From assembly GCA_026706165.1 (NCBI GenBank), contig JAPOZF010000027.1:1-6373 (forward strand): a stretch of DNA of 6,373 nucleotides, given 5' to 3'. Below, piece after piece: positions 1-5,185 of the stretch (positions within the stretch are counted from its first letter, which is position 1; each line of letters opens with the position of its first letter). The DNA is from Gemmatimonadota bacterium (lineage in GTDB: Bacteria; Latescibacterota; UBA2968; UBA8231). The notes beneath the pieces are model-generated. The model made no database searches and was not told the origin of the DNA. It saw only the letters and a program-made list of their open reading frames with translations. The translations under genes and the position numbers were made by a program.

Positions 1-642
1 GCGGACCGTCATGCCGCAGCGCCGCCGGTTCGAGGTGTTGGGATGGCTGGCGTGATACACCTTGCCGTAGTGGATGGACATCTGGCCGGCTTTCAGCTCG
101 AGATTGACGGCGTTGGTCTTGTCGACGTACTCGTCGGGAATCTCCTGGTTGATGCTGAGCAGGTTGCCGCCGCGGTCCGACTTGCCGTGCGGGACGATCC
201 CCTCGGTATGCGAGCCGGGAATCACCTGCATGCAGCCGTTCTCGACGTTGCTGTCGTCGATGGCGATCCAGGCGGTGTGGGCATCGTCCGGCTCGAGCCC
301 CCAGTAAGTGACGTCCTGATGCCAGGCGACGAACTTCTCCCCCTTCGCGTCGGGGTACTTGCAGAAGAAGTGGGTGCTCAGCAGCAGCAGGTCCTCGCCC
401 ATGACCCCTTCCATCCAGTCGAGGACGCGGGGGTCGGCGGCCAGCTTCCAGATGAACTCCTGGTCGAAGTGCCGGGCTTGCAGTCCGATCTGGGTCGTCT
501 CCTTGCCCTCGCGGGCTTCCAGTTCGTCGAACTGCTCCCGGTAGACGCCGATTTCATCGGCGCTGAACAGGTCGATGGGGGAGAGGTACCCGTCCGTTTC
601 GTACTGCTGCCGCGTGGAATCGGTCACGGTTGCGGTCGTCAT
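1..642 (-). CDS. PhyH-family Fe(II)/2-oxoglutarate dioxygenase, C-terminus cut by window edge
   Basis: Non-haem iron oxygenase of the phytanoyl-CoA dioxygenase family, probably cytoplasmic; such enzymes couple 2-oxoglutarate decarboxylation to hydroxylation or oxidative dealkylation of a small molecule. It is open from the ATG at 642 to base 1 with no stop, giving 214 residues. The iron ligands are visible: H108 and D110 in WHQDVTYW, and H197 in a YHASHPNTSNRRR block whose R208, eleven residues later, fits the 2-oxoglutarate-binding arginine. AWIAIDDSNVENGCMQVIPGSH (its second half at 134-145) is the usual family core strand. Because D110 is present it is not a SyrB2-type halogenase, which has Ala or Gly there. 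The start is set by AGGAG (651-655) eight bases upstream. About 50-100 C-terminal residues lie outside the window. It is divergent from the alcohol dehydrogenase at 876. The substrate cannot be read from the sequence. Family assignment is firm. Confidence 0.9.
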   Translation of the reverse strand, partial: MTTATVTDSTRQQYETDGYLSPIDLFSADEIGVYREQFDELEAREGKETTQIGLQARHFDQEFIWKLAADPRVLDWMEGVMGEDLLLLSTHFFCKYPDAKGEKFVAWHQDVTYWGLEPDDAHTAWIAIDDSNVENGCMQVIPGSHTEGIVPHGKSDRGGNLLSINQEIPDEYVDKTNAVNLELKAGQMSIHYGKVYHASHPNTSNRRRCGMTVR

Positions 643-676
643 ATCGATTGCTCCTGAAATTCGTCGGTGCGCTTAC

Positions 677-691
677 TTCGGGAGTTCCGAA
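677..691. promoter_or_regulatory. Candidate operator palindrome TTCGGGAGTTCCGAA
   Basis: TTCGG and CCGAA form perfect 5-bp arms around GAGTT. Counting the inner A-T pair, 12 of the 14 non-central positions are symmetric. It sits 35-50 bp upstream of the oxygenase start codon at 642, where a dimeric repressor or activator would control the minus-strand promoter. No second copy was seen in the other gaps, so the regulator cannot be named and chance symmetry is possible in GC-rich DNA. Confidence 0.35.
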
Positions 692-725
692 AGCTATGGA
701 AACGGCACCCGACCCTCAACCGATT

Positions 726-860
726 CCGGCCTGCCCGAGGACCGTCGCGGGGATTGGACAGGCACCGGAACGCCGCTACCTTCACCGCCTCTTTCAGCCC
801 GCTGATATAGTTACCCCGCAGGGCCGGTGGCCCGGATGGACTCTCACCGGGCTGCCCGAG
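726..860. repeat. Pair of 14-bp direct repeats CCGG(C/G)CTGCCCGAG
   Basis: Copies lie at 726-739 and 847-860 and differ at one position (C versus G at the fifth base). Their start-to-start distance is 121 bp. The second copy contains the small palindrome CGGGCTGCCCG (848-858) and ends seven bases before the GGAGG of the alcohol dehydrogenase. They bracket the predicted promoter at 803-811. They could be paired binding sites for a regulator; a chance GC-rich match is the alternative. Confidence 0.3.
803..811 (+). promoter_or_regulatory. Extended -10 promoter element for the alcohol dehydrogenase
   Basis: TGATATAGT matches the extended -10 pattern TG-N-TATAAT with one mismatch (TATAGT, 806-811). 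It stands out as the most AT-rich stretch in this gap. A weak -35-like TTCACC lies at 781-786, with a long 19-bp spacer, which is tolerable for an extended -10 promoter. Transcription would begin near 818 and leave a leader of about 58 bases before the ATG at 876. That leader holds a short GGGCC-GGT-GGCCC hairpin (821-833). Confidence 0.45.
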
Positions 861-875
861 AAGAACGGAGGCCGC

Positions 876-2120
876 ATGAAACCGATACAGGTGAACGAGG
901 AGCTGCTGGCGGACAGCGGCTTCTTCGCCGACGCAGAACAGGTCGCCGAGCTGTCCAGGATCTTCAAGTTCGACAGCCGCCGCGTGATCCTGGGAGAGGG
1001 GGCGGTCTACCTCCTCGCCCGGGAATGCCGGCGCTTGCAGGCGCGCCGCCTGCTGCTGCTCCGGGACGGCGCCGTGGAGCATCTCGAGGAACCGGTCCGC
1101 TGGATATTCGACCGCGAGGGGATCGAGCTCGCCGGCGTGTTCGACCGGGTTGTTCCCAATCCTACGGTGGCCAGCGTCGACGACTTCGCCGAAACCCTGC
1201 GCAACACCGATTGCGACGCCGTCGTGGCGCTGGGGGGCGGCAGCTCGCTCGACACCGCCAAGGTCGGCTCCTGCACCGCAACAAGCGGCGGCTCCTGCGC
1301 CGACTACTTCGGCTTCGACCTGTTTCCCGAGCCGTCGCGCTGGCCGCTGATCGCCATGCCGACAACGGCCGGCACGGGAGCCGAGGCCAGCCGCGTCTCC
1401 GTCGTCGTCGCCGAGGAAGGGAAACAGGCGGTGTACAGCGACCACATCCAGCCCGCGGTAGCCATCGTCGACCCCCACTTCACCCGCGACCTGCCGCCGG
1501 TCCTCACCGCCATCACCGCCCTCGACGCAATCGGCCACGCCCTCGAGTGCACGGCGTCGCTGAAGAGCAACCCGGTCGGCGACGCCGTGGCCCGCGAGGC
1601 GATGAGGGCAGGGCTGCCGAACTTCGCCGCCGCGGTCGAGAGGGGAAGCGCCGATCCCGGGGTCCGCTACCAGATGTCCCGCTGCAGCCTGCTCGCCGGC
1701 CTGCTGCTCAGCCCCATAAACACCGGCGCCGCCCACGCCCTCGGATACGGCATCGAGAAGGTGTCCCACTCCAGGGGGAAACCGGTGCCGCACGGCACCG
1801 CTGTCGCCCTGGTGCTGCCCGCGGTGATGCGCCACAACGCCCCCGCGGCCGGGGACAAGTACTACTACGCCGCCGGGGTGGCCGGGATCGACCTGTCGGC
1901 GAAGAGCAGGGAGGAGGCGGTCGACGCGGTGGCCGACTGGATCGACCGGCTGCGGCGGCGCTACACCCCCTACGGGTCGCTGGCCGCGGCCGGGCTGGGA
2001 GAAGAGGATCTGCCGCGGATGATAGAGGTAGGCATGGCGGTGCGCCGCCTGCTGGATCCCAACCCTGTGGAGGTCACCGAGAGGGACGCCGAGGCGATCT
2101 ACCGGACCGTCCTGGAGTAG
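876..2120 (+). CDS. Iron-containing alcohol dehydrogenase (group III, NAD(P)-dependent)
   Basis: A 414-residue cytoplasmic oxidoreductase interconverting an alcohol and an aldehyde or ketone (hydroxyacid/oxoacid is possible) with NAD(P). The N-terminal Rossmann-like half carries GGGSSLDTAK (120-129) and PTTAGTGAE (162-170), which bind the dinucleotide. The helical C-terminal half carries the metal site: D217 and H221 in LDAIGHALE, H287 in GAAHALGYG and H306 in PHGTAVALVLP. All four ligands are present. The position usually held by a second His after the third ligand (H267 in E. coli FucO) is Tyr291, and the loop to PHG is about five residues longer than in FucO. Both features occur in the hydroxyacid-oxoacid transhydrogenase and phosphonoacetaldehyde-reductase-like branches. 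ATG 876 is chosen for its GGAGG (867-871) and family-typical N-terminus; the in-frame start at 630 would add 82 unrelated residues. The substrate is unknown; an aldehyde from the neighbouring oxygenases is plausible. Confidence 0.95.
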   Translation: MKPIQVNEELLADSGFFADAEQVAELSRIFKFDSRRVILGEGAVYLLARECRRLQARRLLLLRDGAVEHLEEPVRWIFDREGIELAGVFDRVVPNPTVASVDDFAETLRNTDCDAVVALGGGSSLDTAKVGSCTATSGGSCADYFGFDLFPEPSRWPLIAMPTTAGTGAEASRVSVVVAEEGKQAVYSDHIQPAVAIVDPHFTRDLPPVLTAITALDAIGHALECTASLKSNPVGDAVAREAMRAGLPNFAAAVERGSADPGVRYQMSRCSLLAGLLLSPINTGAAHALGYGIEKVSHSRGKPVPHGTAVALVLPAVMRHNAPAAGDKYYYAAGVAGIDLSAKSREEAVDAVADWIDRLRRRYTPYGSLAAAGLGEEDLPRMIEVGMAVRRLLDPNPVEVTERDAEAIYRTVLE

Positions 2121-2121
2121 T

Positions 2122-2210
2122 GCCCCGCGGGGCGGCTCCCGCCGGGTTCGCTGACTGTCCGGGGGCATGGACCGGCCGATCCCGTCTGTTTACGGGCCTC
2201 GGCCCCGAGG
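2122..2210. terminator. GC hairpin cluster after the alcohol dehydrogenase, possible terminator
   Basis: Directly after the TAG of the dehydrogenase come GCCCCGCGGGGC (2122-2133, perfect palindrome) and GGCGG-CTC-CCGCC (2131-2143), which are mutually exclusive folds. Further on is CCTCGG-CC-CCGAGG (2197-2210). The position fits termination of the plus-strand transcript, but no T-run follows any of them. An intrinsic terminator is therefore not established, and Rho-dependent or two-sided termination is equally possible. Confidence 0.3.
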
Positions 2211-2242
2211 GCGAACGATGCGGTGCCGGCAAGCCGCCCGGC

Positions 2243-2286
2243 CAATCCCCCGTTGGGGAGATCGCAATCCCCCGTTGGGGTGATTG
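2243..2286. repeat. Duplicated hairpin unit CAATCCCCCGTTGGGG, possible bidirectional terminator
   Basis: A 16-bp unit occurs twice exactly, at 2243-2258 and 2265-2280, giving a 22-bp period. Each copy can fold by itself as CCCC-CGTT-GGGG. The second copy, with the following TGATTG, makes a longer stem: CAATC pairs with GATTG, then one mismatch, then three C-G pairs closing a four-base loop (2265-2286). This lies just beyond the stop codon (2290-2292) of the minus-strand dehydratase, so it may end that transcript or protect its 3' end. No T-run follows on the minus strand. Confidence 0.45.
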
Positions 2287-2289
2287 GGG

Positions 2290-3444
2290 CTACCAGTTCG
2301 TGTAGGACCCGTCGCGCCGGTGCAGGTGCGGCGCCTCCCAGAACTTCCACTCCTGCTCGGCGGCGAGCTCTTCGTTGAACTCCACGCCGAGCCCCGGTTC
2401 CTCCGGCAGGGCGAAAGCGGTGCCGTCGAGGCGGTGCTGCCTGGGGAACAGGTCTTCATCGAAAACGAACTCCCGCTCCCGCACTTCCAGCCAGGCGAAG
2501 TTCGGCACCGCCGCCCCGAAATGGATGTGGGCGGCGGTGCTGACCGGCCCCAGCGGGTTGTGCGGCATCATGTCGATGTAGTGGGCTTCGCACCAGCCGG
2601 CGACCTTCATCGCCTCGGTCAGGCCGCCGACGTTGCAGACGTCGACGCGGGCCCAGATCGTCAGCCCGCGCTCGACGTAGGGCAGGAAGGCCCACTTGCT
2701 CGAGAACTCCTCGCCGATGGCGAACGGCACCGGGGTCATCCCGCGCAGGGCGGCGTACGCTTCGGGAGACTCGTCGCGGATCGGCTCCTCGAGGAAATCG
2801 AGGGTTCCGGGTGGAATCATCTGGCAGAACGAGGCCGCCTCGGCGACGCTGAGGCGGTGGTGGTAGTCGATGCCCAGCACCGGTCCGTTCCCGACCTCCT
2901 CCCGCACCGCGGTGATCCACTCGGCCGAAAGGGCGATCGAGTGCCGCGGCTCGTACAACAGCTCGTCGTCGGGGTCCGACCCGTTGCCCCCGGCCGGGCC
3001 GAAGCGGATCACGTCCCAGCCCTCGGCGATCAGCTCGCGGGCCCCCTCGACCGCCTGCGGGCCGTCGAGGCCGGAGCTGGTCGGGAACCCGGGGATGCGG
3101 TCGCGGTGGGCTCCGCCGAGCAGCTGGTACACCGGGATCCCGAGGCTGCGGGCGACGACGTCGTGCAGGGCGATGTCGATGGCGGAGATCGCCCCGGTCA
3201 GGATGCGGCCCCCCTCGAAGTACTGGCCGCGGTAGAGCTCCTGCCAGAGGGCGCCGATGCGCCTCGGGTCGCGCCCGAGCAGGAACTCGCGGAAATGGCG
3301 CAGGGCGCCGGCCACGGCCAGCTCGCGCCCGCTGACGCCCGACTCCCCCAGGCCGGACAGCCCGGTGTCGGTTTCGATCCTGACGATCATCTGGTTGCGG
3401 TTGCCGGCCCAGACCGGAAACCACCTGACCTCGGCGATTTTCAT
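2290..3444 (-). CDS. Enolase-superfamily sugar-acid dehydratase (D-galactonate dehydratase-like, MR/MLE)
   Basis: A 384-residue cytoplasmic Mg2+ enzyme that should abstract the alpha proton of a sugar acid and eliminate water to give a 2-keto-3-deoxy acid. An N-terminal capping domain (about 1-120) precedes the (beta/alpha)7beta barrel. Metal ligands are D193 (GIDYHHR), E219 (FLEEP) and E245 (IGEEF). Catalytic histidines are H195, two after the first ligand, and H295 in MPHNPLGP. The spacings 26, 26 and 50 between these residues equal those of E. coli DgoD (D183, E209, E235, H285). The C-terminus RRDGSYTNW also resembles DgoD's. Where DgoD has FKLNG this protein has IRFGP (R147), and the barrel loop 149-160 is rich in Gly, Asp and Pro, so the substrate may not be galactonate. 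The start has GGGAGG six bases upstream. Its ATG overlaps the ThuA-like stop by four bases, indicating translational coupling. Rhamnonate, gluconate or arabinonate are alternatives. Confidence 0.94.
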   Translation of the reverse strand: MKIAEVRWFPVWAGNRNQMIVRIETDTGLSGLGESGVSGRELAVAGALRHFREFLLGRDPRRIGALWQELYRGQYFEGGRILTGAISAIDIALHDVVARSLGIPVYQLLGGAHRDRIPGFPTSSGLDGPQAVEGARELIAEGWDVIRFGPAGGNGSDPDDELLYEPRHSIALSAEWITAVREEVGNGPVLGIDYHHRLSVAEAASFCQMIPPGTLDFLEEPIRDESPEAYAALRGMTPVPFAIGEEFSSKWAFLPYVERGLTIWARVDVCNVGGLTEAMKVAGWCEAHYIDMMPHNPLGPVSTAAHIHFGAAVPNFAWLEVREREFVFDEDLFPRQHRLDGTAFALPEEPGLGVEFNEELAAEQEWKFWEAPHLHRRDGSYTNW

Positions 3445-4103
3445 TCGGTGCCTCCCACCCAGTTGACGGCGTTGTCGATCAGGCGCAGGAAATCGAGCTC
3501 CCAGAAGTCCTTCTGGTGCCCCAGGGAAGTGTAGAAGATGCGGCCCGGCCGCCCGCCTGGATGCCTTCGGGTCCAGGCGACCGGTTCGAAATGCTCCGGG
3601 GTGCGGCCGGTGAGTAGCAGCTCGGCGTCGTCTGCGATCGGGGTGTTCCGGTACAGGCTTCCCCGGGACTCGAACGGCTCGACTCCCTTCAGGACAGGGT
3701 GGCCGGCCGCCTCGTCCGCGATCTCGATGCGGGCGACCACGCCGCTGCCGTAGTGGCCGTCGTAGCTGCCTCCGAGCACCTCGCGGTCGAACGCCAGCCA
3801 GTTCTGGTAGGCGTGGCTGGCGGTGCGCACCCCGACGATCGGCTTGCCGGCCGCGCAGTACCGCCTGAAACGATCGAGCTCCGGGCCGGCCGTGTTGAGG
3901 CGGCGGGTGAAAACGAGCAGGACGTCGGTCTCCTCCTCGAGGAGCTGCAGCGACGGGTCGTCGTCCTCGCTGCGGTAGGCGATCAGGGTCGAGGCGATCC
4001 CGGGGGAGTGGTGCCGCAGGTAGTCGCGCAGCACGGTCAGCGAATCCTCCGAGTCGTACTCGAAGGAACCGGACAGCATGGTCAGACGCAGGGGCTCGTT
4101 CAT
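3441..4103 (-). CDS. ThuA-like (trehalose-utilisation-type) protein
   Basis: A 220-residue soluble protein with the ThuA-like fold, which is related to class I glutamine amidotransferases. ThuA-type proteins are typically found beside sugar oxidoreductases and are linked to keto-sugar metabolism, but their exact chemistry is poorly defined. Visible family features are the strand TDVLLVFTRR (59-68), the elbow GKPIVGVRTASHAYQNW (86-102), LGGSYDGHYG (110-119), a GHPVLKGVEPF block (134-144) and the closing GRIFYTSLGHQKDFW segment (187-201) before a final helix ending NWV. There is no cysteine in the elbow, so it is not an amidotransferase; H97, H117 and H196 are candidate functional residues. The usual G-x-H of the elbow reads GVR here. 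It lies four bases after the upstream oxygenase stop, with GGTGA as a weak ribosome site inside that overlap region, and its TGA overlaps the dehydratase ATG. A tightly coupled pathway gene is likely. Confidence 0.85.
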   Translation of the reverse strand: MNEPLRLTMLSGSFEYDSEDSLTVLRDYLRHHSPGIASTLIAYRSEDDDPSLQLLEEETDVLLVFTRRLNTAGPELDRFRRYCAAGKPIVGVRTASHAYQNWLAFDREVLGGSYDGHYGSGVVARIEIADEAAGHPVLKGVEPFESRGSLYRNTPIADDAELLLTGRTPEHFEPVAWTRRHPGGRPGRIFYTSLGHQKDFWELDFLRLIDNAVNWVGGTE

Positions 4104-4107
4104 CCGT

Positions 4108-5070
4108 TCACCGGGTCTCGATCGGAACGGAGGTGTGTTCCGTCAGCGGCGTCGCCCTGACCGGGTGGGAACCGAGGGGCACCTTGTCGAGGATTTCGAT
4201 CCAGCGCCGGCACCAGTCCTGGTAGTCGGTGTACTTCGATTCCGGCCGCGAGCGGCTGCGGGTGACGAAGTGGGGGTAGAGCTCGCGCCCGGTCGGGGTT
4301 CCGGTTTTCTGGTAGCGCAGGTCCATGCTCCAGCGGATGCCGTCGGTGAGGTTCGGCGTCGAGCGGTGGGGGATCAGCTTGTGCAGGAGAAGGACGCTGC
4401 CCCTGCGCATCGGCAGGGTGACGGCCTCGCGGTCTACGAGGTCCTCGTCGTCGATCCCCCAACCCGGACGCTTCCACCACAGCACCGTCCTTTCCCTGTG
4501 GACTCCCGGGACGATCTGCAGGCAGCCGTTCTCCGGGGTGGCGTCGACCAGGGGAATCCAGACGGTGAGGATGAAGGTCGAGTCGGCGATTTCCTGGTGC
4601 ACCTGGGCGTCCTGGTGCCACGGGGCGACGTTGCTGCTCACCATGTTCCGGCGTTTCTCCGCCTCGGGGTCGCCGTCGTCCGTGTCCGGCACGAAGGACT
4701 GCGGCAGCTTGGCGCGGGTATGCTGAATGGGGCTGCAGATGATCTCCGGCCCGACTATCGGTTCGACGACGTCCATCAGGCGCTCGTTGCCGAGGAACTC
4801 GAACACCCCGCGGCCGCGGAAAGCCGGGATGTCGATGTCGTCGTAGATCTCGGTATTCTCCTCGCAGATGCGCGCCAGGCGGCGTTCGAACGGCTCTTCC
4901 TCCCAGGTCCTCGAAAGCTTGCCGGCGGCGTGCAGCTCGCGGGCGCGGCGGTCGATGTGGCCGGCGTAGTCGCGGACCACCGGGTCGAGGTCGACGTCGG
5001 TGAGGACGTCCTCTGCGATTGCGTACCCGTGCTCGTCGAAATGGGCCAGTTGTTTGTCGCTCAGTTTCAT
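4108..5070 (-). CDS. PhyH-family Fe(II)/2-oxoglutarate dioxygenase, operon member next to ThuA and dehydratase
   Basis: A 320-residue cytoplasmic oxygenase predicted to hydroxylate or oxidatively dealkylate a small metabolite. The iron ligands are H152 and D154 (PWHQDAQVHQE) and H235 (LIPHRSTPNLTDG), with R246 eleven residues later as the 2-oxoglutarate anchor. VWIPLVDATPENGCLQIVPG (170-189) is the core strand pair, and MRRGSVLLLHKLIPHRS (221-237) leads into the third ligand. The N-terminus LAHFDEHGYAIAEDVLT is the classic family opening. A charged stretch (128-143: PDTDDGDPEAEKRRNM) sits just before the H-x-D motif and probably forms part of the substrate lid. ATG 5070 is chosen because GAGGAG lies five bases upstream; the in-frame 5157 start adds 29 residues without family character. 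The gene is four bases upstream of the ThuA-like gene, so the two are surely co-transcribed. Full length for the family (250-320). Substrate unknown. Confidence 0.93.
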   Translation of the reverse strand: MKLSDKQLAHFDEHGYAIAEDVLTDVDLDPVVRDYAGHIDRRARELHAAGKLSRTWEEEPFERRLARICEENTEIYDDIDIPAFRGRGVFEFLGNERLMDVVEPIVGPEIICSPIQHTRAKLPQSFVPDTDDGDPEAEKRRNMVSSNVAPWHQDAQVHQEIADSTFILTVWIPLVDATPENGCLQIVPGVHRERTVLWWKRPGWGIDDEDLVDREAVTLPMRRGSVLLLHKLIPHRSTPNLTDGIRWSMDLRYQKTGTPTGRELYPHFVTRSRSRPESKYTDYQDWCRRWIEILDKVPLGSHPVRATPLTEHTSVPIETR

Positions 5071-5185
5071 CTTTACTCCTCGGTTTCCGTGCCGAAGCGA
5101 AACAGGAAAATAACAGGTTCCGGCAACCGGTGCGGGGCGTCCGCCCGGGTCCGGCAACGCCCTCCAGGCAGGAATAACCGAAGGA
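5071..5185 (-). promoter_or_regulatory. Gap between the two oxygenases, with possible internal promoter and direct repeats
   Basis: This 115-bp gap holds no gene. On the minus strand TGTTATTTT (5115-5107) resembles an extended -10 (TG-N-TATAAT, 4 of 6 in the hexamer) about 37 bases before the start at 5070, and no good -35 is seen. Just upstream are two copies of TCCGGCAAC (plus-strand reading) at 5119-5127 and 5150-5158, 31 bp apart, and the first sits inside GGTT-CCGGC-AACC. The downstream three genes may therefore have their own promoter in addition to read-through from the upstream oxygenase. Confidence 0.35.

Larger units (their letters stand above)
643..875. promoter_or_regulatory. Divergent intergenic regulatory region
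   Basis: A 233-bp gap between the divergently transcribed oxygenase (left, minus) and alcohol dehydrogenase (right, plus). It contains a 15-bp near-palindrome (677-691), an extended -10 element facing the dehydrogenase (803-811), a pair of 14-bp near-identical direct repeats (726-739 and 847-860) and short GC hairpins (821-833 and 848-858). For the minus direction I see only a weak pair, TTGAGG (720-715) and TAGCTT spaced 17 bp. No small gene with a credible ribosome binding site was found here. The arrangement suggests shared control of the two flanking genes, but that is inference. Confidence 0.6.

Noticed and set aside
1..642. Possible SyrB2-type non-haem iron halogenase
   Set aside because: The H-x-D aspartate that halogenases replace with Ala or Gly is present in all three PhyH proteins here.
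630..875. 82-codon N-terminal extension of the alcohol dehydrogenase from an upstream start
   Set aside because: It is not similar to the family, would overlap the divergent oxygenase start and lacks a ribosome site, whereas ATG 876 has GGAGG at the right place.
639..2168. Long minus-strand open frame (509 codons) opposite the alcohol dehydrogenase
   Set aside because: Antisense shadow produced by high GC content. It is rich in Arg, Gly, Val and His with no family motif, while the plus-strand frame encodes a complete Fe-ADH with all ligands.
2243..2280. Possible CRISPR array from the two 16-bp repeats
   Set aside because: There are only two copies with a six-base linker, each unit is a simple hairpin, and no cas genes are in the window.
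2284..3534. Plus-strand open frame (416 codons) opposite the dehydratase
   Set aside because: Antisense shadow. The minus-strand frame carries the full DgoD-like catalytic set, and the plus frame has no recognisable domain and no ribosome site.
5071..5157. 29-codon N-terminal extension of the second oxygenase
   Set aside because: ATG 5070 has a strong GAGGAG and begins directly with the family opening; the extension is non-family sequence from the gap.
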